NCBI GenBank assembly: GCA_018676675.1 | Contig: JABHEG010000098.1 | Span: forward strand, 1 to 37,910 | Reading direction: 5' to 3' | DNA length: 37,910 bases | From: Lentisphaerota bacterium | Lineage (GTDB): Bacteria; Verrucomicrobiota; Lentisphaeria; Oligosphaerales; JABHEG01 | In this document: positions 17,865 to 26,347 of the stretch, one piece after another | Position numbering within the stretch: position 1 is the stretch's first letter | Layout of the letters: each line of letters starts with the position of its first letter | Made by a program: the position numbers and the translations under genes | Notes under the pieces: model-generated | Told to the model about the DNA's origin: nothing | The model's input: the letters and a program-made list of their open reading frames with translations, nothing else | The model's database searches: none

Positions 17865-19697
17865 ATGTTGGACGGAAACGTCTTTGCCTACCGTTCGTTC
17901 AATCCCGAGCTCGAGAAGGTGAAGACCTTTGCCGATTTCGGCGTCGATTGGGTCTGCATCTACCCGTCAAACACACTGAACAGCCTCGGGATGCCCTACA
18001 GCGCCTACGGTCCCATGTGGCTGGAGATGGAAACGTACAACTTTGAGCCGCTCGACCGGGAGATACAGGATCTGCTTGAGGTGAACCCGGACGTTCAGAT
18101 CATCTGCATGGTGGATTTGAACACGCCGTCCTGGCTGGTGAGACGGTTGGCCGGTATGTCGGGCGGGCAGGACAGCTTCCACGAACTGGGGCGGGTGGTC
18201 TCCATGGCGCGTTGGCGCGAGGCGACCCGAGCCTATATGCAGGCTTTTCTGAGGCACACGGAGAGCCGGTACCCGGATACAGTCAAGGCGTACATGCTTT
18301 GCTGCGGTGGGACCTGTGAGTGGCAGGACCGGAGCTTTGGCGAGGAGAGCGGCGTGCGACGGGCCGCCTTCCGTGCCTGGGCACAGGACCAGGGGATGCC
18401 GGATCCGGTGGACATCCCGCCGGCGTCGGTTCGTGACCACGTCAGCCACGATCTCCTGCGCGACCCCGAGACGGATGCCGCGGCATTGGCGTATTGGAGA
18501 TTCTGCAACTGGCAGATCGGGGACACGATCCTGTACTTCGCCGACGCAGCGCAGGCGGTCATCGCCCACCGGGCCGAGGTTGGTGCCTTCTACGGCTACA
18601 TCCTGACCTTTGGGCAGAATCGCCTGGTCTCCGAGGGGCACCTGGACTACGAACGCGTCTATGCCTCGCCGAACCTCGACTTCTTTGTGGCGCCGGCGAC
18701 GTACATCAACCGGGAAATGGGCGGCACCAGCCCGTTCCTCGCTCCGGTCGGTTCGGTCAGGCACAAAGGCAAGGCCTGGATTCAGGAACTGGACCATCGC
18801 ACCCACACATCGAACCCGCCGGCGGAATGGTACACGTGTGCGTTCAACCTGTGGGAGAACGAGACGGAAACGGTGGTTGGGTTGCGGCGTGAGTTCAGCT
18901 TCTCCATGATCGAGGATGTTTCCTTGTGGTGGTTCGACATGTGGGGTGGGTTTTACGAAGGTGAGACCGTCCTTGGCGCGATGGCCCGGATGAAGGAACT
19001 CTGGGATCGCGCGCAGCAGCAAGAGCTGGCTTCGGTTGCGGAGATCGCATGGGTTGTGGATCCGGAGAGTGCGCTGTACCTGGATCAGAGTAATCCGCGC
19101 ATCGATGCTTTCACGCGTGGCTTCAATCAGGTGATTGCGCGCTGCGGTGCTCCATACCAGGCTTTCTCATGGGGGGACCTCGAGGATCTCGACCTGAGCC
19201 CCTATCGGCTGGTGGTCTTCCCAAACCTGTTTGTCATGAACGACGAACGGCGCCGTATCCTGCAGGAGAGAGTGTGCCGCGATGGCCGCACGGTGCTGTG
19301 GCTATATCGCCCCGGGGTCATCGCTGATGCGCGGTACGATGAAGAGGCCGTGGAACAGCTGACAGGTGTGCCGATCGACACGGCCGGGATGACGACACGT
19401 GACATGGACCACTGGCGTTCAGTTTTCTCCCCGACTCCCGAGATCACGCCGTGTGAACTCCGCACCATTGCCCGGGAGGCCGGGGTCCACATCTACAGCG
19501 ACCACGATGAGCCGTGCTACGCGAACAACCGGTTTGCGGCCCTGCACACGGCCGAAGGAGGCACACGGCGTCTCGTCTTGCCGCGCCCTTACTCCCGAAT
19601 CACAGAGCTGTTTTCGGGCCGGGAAGTGGGCCGCGATACAAACGTCATTGAGGATACATTGTCCGGTCCGGACACCGTGCTCTATGCGCTTGAATGA
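17865..19697 (+). CDS. Cytoplasmic GH42-like glycosidase
   Basis: A 610-residue protein without a signal peptide. The start ATG at 17865 sits seven bases after AGGAG, and the GTG just before it is rejected. The N-terminal 380 residues read as a TIM barrel related to GH42 beta-galactosidases. GGTCEW places a candidate acid/base at Glu152 and IQELDHRT a candidate nucleophile at Glu308; this spacing is close to that of known GH42 enzymes. The segment LDFFVAPATYINREMGG lies between them. Residues of about 390-520 form a glutamine-amidotransferase-like domain (VDPESALYLDQSN, LVVFPNLFVMNDERRRIL), as in GH42. A short beta domain ends the protein. It may cleave oligosaccharides imported after external digestion. 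The residue assignments are inference from motif position. Confidence 0.8.
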   Translation: MLDGNVFAYRSFNPELEKVKTFADFGVDWVCIYPSNTLNSLGMPYSAYGPMWLEMETYNFEPLDREIQDLLEVNPDVQIICMVDLNTPSWLVRRLAGMSGGQDSFHELGRVVSMARWREATRAYMQAFLRHTESRYPDTVKAYMLCCGGTCEWQDRSFGEESGVRRAAFRAWAQDQGMPDPVDIPPASVRDHVSHDLLRDPETDAAALAYWRFCNWQIGDTILYFADAAQAVIAHRAEVGAFYGYILTFGQNRLVSEGHLDYERVYASPNLDFFVAPATYINREMGGTSPFLAPVGSVRHKGKAWIQELDHRTHTSNPPAEWYTCAFNLWENETETVVGLRREFSFSMIEDVSLWWFDMWGGFYEGETVLGAMARMKELWDRAQQQELASVAEIAWVVDPESALYLDQSNPRIDAFTRGFNQVIARCGAPYQAFSWGDLEDLDLSPYRLVVFPNLFVMNDERRRILQERVCRDGRTVLWLYRPGVIADARYDEEAVEQLTGVPIDTAGMTTRDMDHWRSVFSPTPEITPCELRTIAREAGVHIYSDHDEPCYANNRFAALHTAEGGTRRLVLPRPYSRITELFSGREVGRDTNVIEDTLSGPDTVLYALE

Positions 19698-19755
19698 TCG
19701 GTTGTAGATGCGCGTTGGCTGAGCGCTAGAAAGCCCGTGCCAGTGGCGCTTCTGC

Positions 19756-19876
19756 CTCAGTTACGTGGGGGGAGAACTCCAAGATGGCTCGACGGAGTCT
19801 CTCCCTCCAGGGGTTCTCTGGGCCATCTGTGTCCGATGGAGGGAGAGACTCCGTCGAGCCGCCTCACGTAACCGAG
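19756..19876. repeat. Long palindromic element (24-bp perfect arms)
   Basis: A 121-bp imperfect palindrome in the 272-base gap before the GHL10-like gene. Its core arms, 19786-19809 and 19837-19860, are perfect 24-bp reverse complements separated by 27 bases. Outer arms 19756-19767 and 19865-19876 match at 11 of 12 positions (CTCAGTTACGTG). An alternative pairing AGATGGC/GCCATCT (19782-19788 with 19822-19828) competes with the core stem. It begins about 60 bases after the GH42-like stop, so it could terminate or stabilise transcripts, but there is no T-run. It may equally be a mobile palindromic repeat. Confidence 0.8.
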
Positions 19877-19969
19877 GGTCCACCGCAGCCCTGGGTTGGG
19901 AATGGACATAATCGTTGCGAACGTTTAGCGTGGACCGCGTACTGATCCCATTTTCAGGAGCCGGATTTC

Positions 19970-21655
19970 GTGTTTAGAACCAACACTCAAACTGCTAGCG
20001 TCTTGATCGTCGCAATCACTATGGCTGCTTCGGCCATCGCCGCACCGGCTATTGGACACAAGAAGGGAAATCCCATGAGCGCCGAAGAGACGACGTTCGT
20101 TGAGCTCCGCAAGAAGGCCGCACATCGCAAGCGGCGGATCATCCTCAATAACGACGGCGGCGATGGTCTGGCCAAGAAGGTGGCGGGTGACAGCTCAGGG
20201 TTGGATCACTTCCTGAAGCAACGGACGACCGCGCTTGTCGGTTCTCAGGTGGACACCATCTTCTATTGCACGGGCTGGGCCTTTGGGAGCATGCTCCATC
20301 GCACGAAGGTGGCTGAGAATATCTTGCTTCGCCCGGGGGCGGGGTACCAGGACGGCGTGCTCAGAGACCTTCTGGACCAAGGGACGGACTCGCTCCAGGT
20401 GATGGTTGAGTTCTGCCGCAAGAACAAGCTTGAGGTCTTTTGGTCGATGCGCATGAACGACACGCACGACGCCAAGAACCCCCTGCTGCGAGCGACGATG
20501 AAGGCCGAGCATCCGGAGTATCTCATCGGGGGCGGAAAGAAGCCAAAATACGGTCAGTGGACGGCAGTAGACTTCGGCAATGCAGACGTGCGGGAGTTGG
20601 TGTACCGCTACATCGAGGAAGTGTGCACCAACTACGATGTGGACGGCGTGGAAATGGACTTCTTCCGGCACCCGGTCCTCTTCAAGTCCCATGCCTTCGG
20701 GGGCGTCGCTTCCGACGAAGAGCGAGCGCTGCTGGCGGACCTGATTCGCCGCATTCGGGAGATGACTGACGCCATCGGCAGAAAGCGGGGCAAGCCTATC
20801 CTCCTCGCAACTCGCGTCCCCGACTCAGTGGAGTTCTGTCGGACGATCGGCATTGACCTCGAGGGTTGGCTTCGCGATGGCCTCGTCGACATGTTGATCA
20901 CGGGAGCATACTTCCGCCTGAATCCCTGGGAATACAGTGTGGAGTTGGGCCACCGCTATGGCGTGCCGGTGTACCCATCGCTGGACAATCCGGTCGGCGT
21001 GGTGGACCCGAAGATACCCGAGCGGGAGTTCAGTCTGAATGACAAGCTGCGTTGGGTGAGCGCCACAAAGGAGTGCCCCGTCGACGCGAAGCGAAGGTCC
21101 ATGGCGAGCTGGCGGGGCCGCGCTGCACGCGCGTTCGACGCCGGGGCCGACGGTATTTACCTTTTCAACATGTTCACCCCGACCCACCATATGCTCTGGC
21201 AGATTGGTGATCGCGAGTACCTCAAGACTGCCAGCAAGCTCTACGTCCTCCATTGGCGCGGGACGCGACAGCCTCCGTCCAATTACATGACCAAGGGCAA
21301 CATGCTCTACCATGAGCTTCCGCTGAATCCGATGTTCCCCCTGGAGATCAGGGAAAAGACGCTGACCGTCAACTTCCCGATTGGCGATGACCTGAGCGGT
21401 GCGCAACCTGCGGCGATCGCCGAGTTCTGGGTTCAGCCGGCCACATGCCACGAATCGGTCTCGGTCACCTGTAATGGGAAGCCTTTGACCGGCGGAACGT
21501 CAACCGGCGAACGCCTCAGGTTCGCCCTGCCTTCCGCGTCGGCCAAACAGGGGAAGAACGTCTTCACGTTAAGCCGGGCGCCAGGCCCTGAGGCCGGCAA
21601 GGTATTCCTGAGAGACATCGCGCTGGAGATCACCTACCCCGCAGCCAAGAAATGA
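19970..21655 (+). CDS. Secreted GHL10-like glycoside-hydrolase-fold protein
   Basis: A 561-residue exported protein. The GTG at 19970, nine bases after CAGGAG, gives a signal peptide (MFRTNTQTASVLIVAIT, cut near AIAAPA); the first internal ATGs would destroy it. Residues of about 45-430 resemble the glycosyl-hydrolase-like GHL10 TIM barrel: RRIILNNDGGDG at the first strand, VFWSMRMNDTHD, the strand-4 motif DVDGVEMDFFRHP with Glu228 and Asp230 as candidate catalytic residues, and AGADGIYLFNMFTPTHH near the end of the barrel. The final 120 residues form a beta-sandwich-like domain. Substrates for this family are not established. It shares direction with the isomerase-like gene downstream and is probably in the same transcript. 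Confidence 0.82.
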   Translation: MFRTNTQTASVLIVAITMAASAIAAPAIGHKKGNPMSAEETTFVELRKKAAHRKRRIILNNDGGDGLAKKVAGDSSGLDHFLKQRTTALVGSQVDTIFYCTGWAFGSMLHRTKVAENILLRPGAGYQDGVLRDLLDQGTDSLQVMVEFCRKNKLEVFWSMRMNDTHDAKNPLLRATMKAEHPEYLIGGGKKPKYGQWTAVDFGNADVRELVYRYIEEVCTNYDVDGVEMDFFRHPVLFKSHAFGGVASDEERALLADLIRRIREMTDAIGRKRGKPILLATRVPDSVEFCRTIGIDLEGWLRDGLVDMLITGAYFRLNPWEYSVELGHRYGVPVYPSLDNPVGVVDPKIPEREFSLNDKLRWVSATKECPVDAKRRSMASWRGRAARAFDAGADGIYLFNMFTPTHHMLWQIGDREYLKTASKLYVLHWRGTRQPPSNYMTKGNMLYHELPLNPMFPLEIREKTLTVNFPIGDDLSGAQPAAIAEFWVQPATCHESVSVTCNGKPLTGGTSTGERLRFALPSASAKQGKNVFTLSRAPGPEAGKVFLRDIALEITYPAAKK

Positions 21656-21658
21656 GCA

Positions 21659-21808
21659 ATGAAGAAGCACGACAGCCAGTACCACGTCGACCTGTCCACG
21701 AATCCGGGTGCCGAAGGGGCAGGGCGCTCCTTGTGGTTCCAGGAAACTCGTTCAGCAAACCAGCGGGTGGCTTTCATCCTGCAGTTTGCGTTGTCAAGTT
21801 GTCCATGA
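21659..21808 (+). CDS. Possible small ORF, 49 residues
   Basis: An uninterrupted reading frame begins with ATG three bases after the GHL10-like stop and ends just before the isomerase-like gene. Its product starts MKKHDSQYHVDLSTNPG and is hydrophilic except near the C-terminal end (VAFILQFAL). No strong ribosome-binding site precedes it, although termination-reinitiation is possible. No homologue is recognised. It could be chance or the remains of a longer gene. Confidence 0.25.
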   Translation: MKKHDSQYHVDLSTNPGAEGAGRSLWFQETRSANQRVAFILQFALSSCP

Positions 21809-21824
21809 GCAGCGGGAGAAGCGA

Positions 21825-22646
21825 ATGATGCCAGGTCGGACGGGCTATGCAGTGTCGGTATGGAACTTCGGTGAGGACGGTACGACGCTGCCTCAGCTGG
21901 TGCGCGGATTTGCCGATATGGGCTACGACGGCATGTCGTTCCTGCCGCACCAGATCACGACGCTCGATAGAAGCGGCGTGGCGGAACTGCGACGCGTGTT
22001 GGATGAGCGGGGGCTGTTTGCGACGGTCCATGGTTCGTCGAACGACTCGCGAGACATGGTCGCGTGTGTGCTCGATGCTCTCGAAGCGCGCATCGTGAAC
22101 CTGACCTTTGATGCGACGATGACATCCACCTCCGTGGGCACGTTCTATGATATCGAACGCATGGCTGCTCTACTGTGCGATGTCGAAGAACTGTCGCGCG
22201 GCACGGAGCTGGCGTTCGGCGTCGAGGACTTTCCGCTGGATGCGCGCGCGCTGGACCACTACCGTGAGCGGCTCGCGCCGCTGTTGACGTGTCCGCGTTT
22301 CGGCATGCTCCTCGATATCGGACACCTCAACCTGCGGCGCACCCAGAACGCCTATTTCTCCACCCAGAGCGAGAGTGAGTACATCGCCAACGCGCCTCTG
22401 CGAATCATCGAAGCGCATGTGCACGATAATGACGGGACGCGCGACAGCCACGGTCACTTTGGCTTCGGCAATATCGATTTTGCCGCCGTTGCTTGCGGAC
22501 TGGTTCGCGCCGGCTTCGATGGCGTGTCGACCATCGAAATCTGTCCGGCCTTCCACCAGAGCACGCCTGCCGTTTCGAAGCCTTACACCAAGAAGAACCT
22601 GGACCAGTGGCGCGACTTGATGGAAGGCTCCGCCAGGGATAGGTGA
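21825..22646 (+). CDS. Sugar phosphate isomerase/epimerase-like TIM barrel
   Basis: A 273-residue cytoplasmic protein of the xylose-isomerase-like TIM-barrel (AP endonuclease 2) superfamily. The reading frame is open further upstream, but the ATG at 21825 has GGGAG six bases before it and begins the first barrel strand (YAVSVWNF). The four metal-binding positions of ketose 3-epimerases and related isomerases are recognisable: Glu134 (GVEDFP), Asp164 (LLDIGHLN), His198 or His200 (EAHVHDN) and Glu238 (TIEICP). The HVHDNDGTRDSHGHFGFG loop is typical. It probably interconverts a free or phosphorylated sugar, or a cyclitol, from the degraded glycan. The exact substrate is unknown. Confidence 0.88.
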   Translation: MMPGRTGYAVSVWNFGEDGTTLPQLVRGFADMGYDGMSFLPHQITTLDRSGVAELRRVLDERGLFATVHGSSNDSRDMVACVLDALEARIVNLTFDATMTSTSVGTFYDIERMAALLCDVEELSRGTELAFGVEDFPLDARALDHYRERLAPLLTCPRFGMLLDIGHLNLRRTQNAYFSTQSESEYIANAPLRIIEAHVHDNDGTRDSHGHFGFGNIDFAAVACGLVRAGFDGVSTIEICPAFHQSTPAVSKPYTKKNLDQWRDLMEGSARDR

Positions 22647-22692
22647 GTGGGGTCACGCATGCGCGTCAAGCCAAGCTGTAACGCGAACGTTT

Positions 22693-22850
22693 GCCTCCGC
22701 CGAAGGTGTGCCTGACATATCAGAGGGTGTAACTGCCCCCAAATGTCTGGAGCGCCGGTTCTCCGTAACCGGCCTGGCCGCATGCGGAGATGCGGCGCCT
22801 CCAACGGTGTGTTCTGTGCTCAAGATGTGTGTGGCTACACATGAGCGGCT
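22693..22850 (+). repeat. 158-bp structured repeat, copy A
   Basis: First of two tandem units in the 384-base gap before the SGNH esterase. Features in order: a GCCTCCGCCGAAGGT start, TATCAGAGGGTGTAACT, a hairpin of 7 bp (22754-22760 with 22767-22773), a second hairpin GCCGCA/TGCGGC (22777-22782 with 22791-22796), a CCAACGGTGT segment and a GTGCTCAA box. A closing arm TACAC (22836-22840) pairs with GTGTA (22727-22731). The first 46 bases of the gap (22647-22692) hold nothing recognisable. Confidence 0.8.
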
Positions 22851-23010
22851 GCCTCTGCCGAAGGTCCGGTAGACATATCAGAGGGTGTAGCTTACCTCCG
22901 GATGTATGGAGCGCCGGTTATCCGTAACCGGCCTGGCCGCATGCGGAGATGCGGCACCCCCAACGGTGTATTCTGTGCTCAAAACGCGTGTAGTAGCTAC
23001 ACACGAGCAG
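22851..23010 (+). repeat. 158-bp structured repeat, copy B
   Basis: Second tandem unit, strongly similar to copy A in the same order. Here the closing stem is perfect over 8 bp: GTGTAGCT (22885-22892) with AGCTACAC (22995-23002). The first internal hairpin is extended to 8 bp with a TCCG loop (22913-22932). The closing arm ends 14 bases before the AAGGAG ribosome-binding site of the SGNH esterase. The unit would therefore sit in that gene's 5' leader if transcription starts upstream of it. Confidence 0.8.
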
Positions 23011-23030
23011 GAATCAAGGAGACGGTGTTC

Positions 23031-24464
23031 ATGCGGAAGATCTGTGACCTAACTTGGCCGAGGCTTGCTCTTCTCTGTGTTGTCGCCAGCTCGGGCCGTG
23101 GATTTGCCGCGAAGCCGGGAGCGAGTCCGTCCCTCAGTAAGGGGAACGCTCGAGTTGTCTTTGTCGGGGACAGCATCACAGGCCTTTCCCGGAACGCGAA
23201 ATGCGGGTTCGCTCATCTCATGGAGGCAGCGCTGAAGGCCGTGTATCCCGATGCGAAGCCGGACCTTGTCTCTCTGGGTGGCAGCGGGATGGGCGTCAAG
23301 AGCTGGCTGTCGTGCGAGACGTCCTCGCGGGAGACAGAACGCACGCTTGATATCAGAGGTGTGCCTGTCAAGGCGAACCTGGATCGCCCTGCTGACGTGC
23401 TGGTCGTCATGCTTGGGATGAACGACGCCCTGGCGCCCTACATCGGCGCTGACGAGGCCGCTCTGGACCGATGGCAGGCAAACTACCGGACACTGATTGA
23501 GGCATTGAGGGAACGGGTTGGGCCGGGAACGATCGCTCTGGCGTCGGTCACCCCTTGCACGGAGGACCCGGCCTCACCGAAGAACCGCTTCTTGGCAAAG
23601 ATGAACGACCGCGTCGTGTCCCTGGCGAAGGAGTTCGGTGCGCTTGCCATTCCGACGGGCAGGTCGATGTGGGACGTGCTTGAGCGCGGACGCAGGCAGA
23701 GACGGGATTTCCACGTCACTTACGACTTTGTGCATCCCAACGAGGCCGGACACATCGCCGTCGCCGTGGCCATGCTCAGGAGCCTCGGTGCGCCTGAAGC
23801 GGCCGAATGGCTGGAGAAGGGACGTCTCGCGCGGGTGTTCGTTGCGGCAACCGCCCGGCAAGCTAGCGATGCCACACCGCCCCCCGAACCGCCGCCGTGG
23901 CTCGTGACCGCCAAACTGATCCAATCGGCCTGGGATGGCAACACGTTCCTGGCCGGTAAAGCCCGAACGCCAATTGACGCGGCCATCGAGAGCGGCAGGG
24001 ATTTCACCAAGGCCATCGACGTAGGGGGCGGTCAGGTCCTGACCTGGCAGCGCTATGTCCCCAGCGTCGACTACACCGGTCTGAACGCCTCGGGGAGCGT
24101 CGATTTCGCGGCGCTGACGCAGGCGGCAGTCTTTGAGGGGGGCTACGGCGCACGTCGGATACACAGCAACCGTAAGCGGCCTGTCGCGCTTGTGCTGGGC
24201 AGCCGAGTCTTTGCGGGCACCATCCACCTGATCACATGGCTCAACGGGAAAGAAGTCTACCGGGGACTGATTACCGCGGCACCGAAGAAGCGGGTAACCG
24301 TCCAGGCACAACTGGACGAGGGGTGGAACACGCTGGTCTTCAAGGCCAATCATCGTACCTGGCAGTGGCAGGTGTCGGTTGACATCCAGCCGGTGGGAGA
24401 GGATGTACTCGATGATCTGAGCTACTCCATCGATTTCGCCAGGGATGGCGGCAGCTCAGATTGA
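23031..24464 (+). CDS. Secreted SGNH/GDSL esterase with C-terminal extension
   Basis: A 477-residue exported hydrolase. The ATG at 23031 lies nine bases after AAGGAG and gives a signal peptide (MRKICDLTWPRLALLC, cut near GFAAKP). Residues of about 40-270 form an SGNH hydrolase domain with all four blocks: FVGDSIT (Ser48), LGGSGMG (Gly84), LGMND (Asn131) and YDFVHPNEAGH (Asp232 and His235). Such enzymes often remove acetyl or other acyl groups from polysaccharides. The last 200 residues, after a proline-rich linker (PPPEPPPWL), contain a beta-rich domain resembling an accessory carbohydrate-binding module (FLAGKARTPI to TLVFKANHRTWQWQ). Two structured repeats lie directly upstream. The following gene converges on it, with 117 bases between and no clear terminator. 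Confidence 0.9.
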   Translation: MRKICDLTWPRLALLCVVASSGRGFAAKPGASPSLSKGNARVVFVGDSITGLSRNAKCGFAHLMEAALKAVYPDAKPDLVSLGGSGMGVKSWLSCETSSRETERTLDIRGVPVKANLDRPADVLVVMLGMNDALAPYIGADEAALDRWQANYRTLIEALRERVGPGTIALASVTPCTEDPASPKNRFLAKMNDRVVSLAKEFGALAIPTGRSMWDVLERGRRQRRDFHVTYDFVHPNEAGHIAVAVAMLRSLGAPEAAEWLEKGRLARVFVAATARQASDATPPPEPPPWLVTAKLIQSAWDGNTFLAGKARTPIDAAIESGRDFTKAIDVGGGQVLTWQRYVPSVDYTGLNASGSVDFAALTQAAVFEGGYGARRIHSNRKRPVALVLGSRVFAGTIHLITWLNGKEVYRGLITAAPKKRVTVQAQLDEGWNTLVFKANHRTWQWQVSVDIQPVGEDVLDDLSYSIDFARDGGSSD

Positions 24465-24581
24465 CCCAGGAGGGACGTTCCCGTGCGTGTGCCGGCGTTT
24501 CGGATTGCCCTAAAAGCGACGATTGACTTGCCAGAACCCGAGATGAGCCATAGGGTGGCCGCCTGACCGGCGCTCAATACG

Positions 24582-25874
24582 CTACTTCTTGCCCTGATTC
24601 ATATGGTGGGCCACTTTGCGCATGGCCAGGCCGACACGCTCCACGGTGTCCTCAGGGACGTCAGCAAACGCCGGTGTCCCGATCATCCTCGAACAGATAT
24701 CCTCAGTCACCGGGAGATCTCCCTGCTTGTAGCCCAATCCATTGCGCAGTTCGGGGCGTTCTGGGTCGTGGAAGCACCCGCCCATGTCTCCTCTGTCGAA
24801 CCCGTTGTAGAGCGGAGCCAGGTGCAGCAGCCCATAGGTGAAGTTGAGGTCAGAATACCGATCGACATTGACCGGTGCGTTCTCGGCTTGGCAAGCTTGA
24901 GCGAATTCATCGCGCGTCCCCCCCAGCAGTTCAGGTTGCACGAGGAATTTGAACTCCAGGTAGCCCGCACGCTCGGCTCCGGGGATGGGATCAACTGTCT
25001 GGATGCCTTTCACACCACGGAGGACATCGTTGAGGATGGCATAGTTGCGTGTGCGCAGCCGGTTCAGTTCTGCCAGCCGGCTTAGTCCGCAACGGGCCAC
25101 CGCGATTGCATAGGGATGGGCGCGGTACTTGGCCCCGAGGCTCATGTCGCCGATGCCCGGAAACGTGGGGCCGGCTTGTCCTTCGTCGATGCGGCCGAAA
25201 TGTCCCAGCAAGAGCATCCGGTCGAAAAGCTCCGCGCTGTCGGTCACGACCATGCCCAGTTCACCCCCGCTGACCGCTTTGCCTCCCTGCATGCTGAAAC
25301 AGCCGATGTCACCGAACGACCCAATTCGTTTGCCTTGCCACGTGGCCCCGTGAGCGTGGCTGGCGTCCTCGATCAGCGCCAAACCGTGCCGGTCGGCAAG
25401 GTCACGGAAGCGATCCATATCCGGGACGTTCCCCCACACTTGGACAACAGTGATGGCTCGGGTCCGTTCCGTGATCCGTCGTTCCACGTCGGCGGGATCC
25501 AGGCAGAGGGTTGCCGGATCAATCTCGGCGAACACCGGGGTGGCGCTGCAGTGAAGTATGGGCGTGACTGTGGCGTGCCAGGTGTAGGCCGGAACGATGA
25601 CCTCGGTGCCGGGCCCAACTCCAACCGCTACGTAGGCACTGTGCAGCGTGCTGGTGCCGTTGCAGCAGGCCAGCCCAAACCGGGTACCGATGAACTGGGC
25701 GCATTCCTCTTCGAATTCGCCCACGATTCCGCCCTTGGAGACTGACAGGACGCCGTGATCCATCAGGTCCATCACGGCCTGCTTCTCGAGGTCTGTGATC
25801 TGATGCCAGCCATCCCGAATGGGCTCCATCAGTACAGGAGTGCCCCCGCTGCATGCGAGCTTGCCGAAGTCCAT
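24582..25874 (-). CDS. DegT/DnrJ/EryC1/StrS-family PLP aminotransferase
   Basis: A 430-residue cytoplasmic aminotransferase of the sugar/cyclitol aminotransferase family. The ATG at 25874 follows GGAGG at ideal spacing. Family marks include the N-terminal WHQITDLEKQAVMDLMDHG, the FGLACCNGTSTLHSAYVAVGVGPGTEVIVPAYTW region without change, Asp170 in LIEDASHAHGA (pyridine-nitrogen contact) and Lys199 in SMQGGKAVSGGELG (Schiff-base lysine). Typical members transfer an amino group to a keto-sugar in aminosugar or aminocyclitol formation. Some relatives act as dehydratases, but those usually replace the lysine, which is intact here. It is the only minus-strand gene between two plus-strand blocks. 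In a degradative cluster it may act in reverse on an aminosugar; that is inference. Confidence 0.92.
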   Translation of the reverse strand: MDFGKLACSGGTPVLMEPIRDGWHQITDLEKQAVMDLMDHGVLSVSKGGIVGEFEEECAQFIGTRFGLACCNGTSTLHSAYVAVGVGPGTEVIVPAYTWHATVTPILHCSATPVFAEIDPATLCLDPADVERRITERTRAITVVQVWGNVPDMDRFRDLADRHGLALIEDASHAHGATWQGKRIGSFGDIGCFSMQGGKAVSGGELGMVVTDSAELFDRMLLLGHFGRIDEGQAGPTFPGIGDMSLGAKYRAHPYAIAVARCGLSRLAELNRLRTRNYAILNDVLRGVKGIQTVDPIPGAERAGYLEFKFLVQPELLGGTRDEFAQACQAENAPVNVDRYSDLNFTYGLLHLAPLYNGFDRGDMGGCFHDPERPELRNGLGYKQGDLPVTEDICSRMIGTPAFADVPEDTVERVGLAMRKVAHHMNQGKK

Positions 25875-26347
25875 ACGTCTTTCCTCCCGGTTGGCATGAC
25901 CGTGAACTGCCGAGATCCAGGGGAACGTAGCAGTGTGCCGTCATGGGTGCAATGGGCGCCTGGTGTCTGGAATGCTCGAACGGCATCCGGGAGTGCTCTG
26001 CCGAACCGCTTCGGGGAGGCTGTCATGGGAAAGGCAACCGGGCCTCCTGCCACGGACTGGTATGCCCGGATGGCAAGCCGGACAGCAGTGGTCTACTGTT
26101 ACCGAGGCCTTGCAGGAGGCGGAACGTGAGTGTCGCGAGCTGATCCCGTTCAGACACGCGAGCCAGCCTTGGCGCCCGGCAAGTTCAGGTGCAGTGGACC
26201 TCAACACTGTTGAGCTGGGTTCCGCACGGAGAAAACGGCCGCTGGGGACATCGGCCCTTGTCTTGCCTCCGGAAGACGCTTTCTGGAGGGTCGGCGTCCC
26301 CGACGACCGGTCCTCAAGCCAACAGCACTGGGGTTAGGAGACTGTCG
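25875..26347. other. Divergent intergenic gap, 473 bp
   Basis: This stretch separates the minus-strand aminotransferase from the plus-strand deacetylase. No credible gene is seen; short open frames lack good starts or recognisable products. It holds a perfect 15-bp palindrome (separate entry). A hairpin at 26266-26289 has the 9-bp stem CCTCCGGAA/TTCTGGAGG with one G-U pair, no following T-run, and lies about 60 bases before the deacetylase start. Confidence 0.6.
26200..26214. promoter_or_regulatory. Possible operator, perfect 15-bp palindrome
   Basis: CTCAACACTGTTGAG has two perfect 7-bp arms around one central base. It lies between divergent genes, 134 bases before the deacetylase start, a usual position for a repressor site. 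No copy was noticed elsewhere in the window. Confidence 0.35.

Noticed and set aside
19911..19926. A CGTT-GCG-AACG motif upstream of the GHL10-like gene considered as a LacI-type operator.
   Set aside because: The arms are only four bases, no regulator is nearby, and no second copy was noticed.
22693..23010. Tandem repeats considered as a CRISPR array.
   Set aside because: There are only two units of 158 bp with no short-repeat/spacer alternation and no cas genes.
24465..24581. A search for a bidirectional terminator between the convergent esterase and aminotransferase genes.
   Set aside because: Only very short hairpins such as GGGA-CGT-TCCC without T-runs were found.
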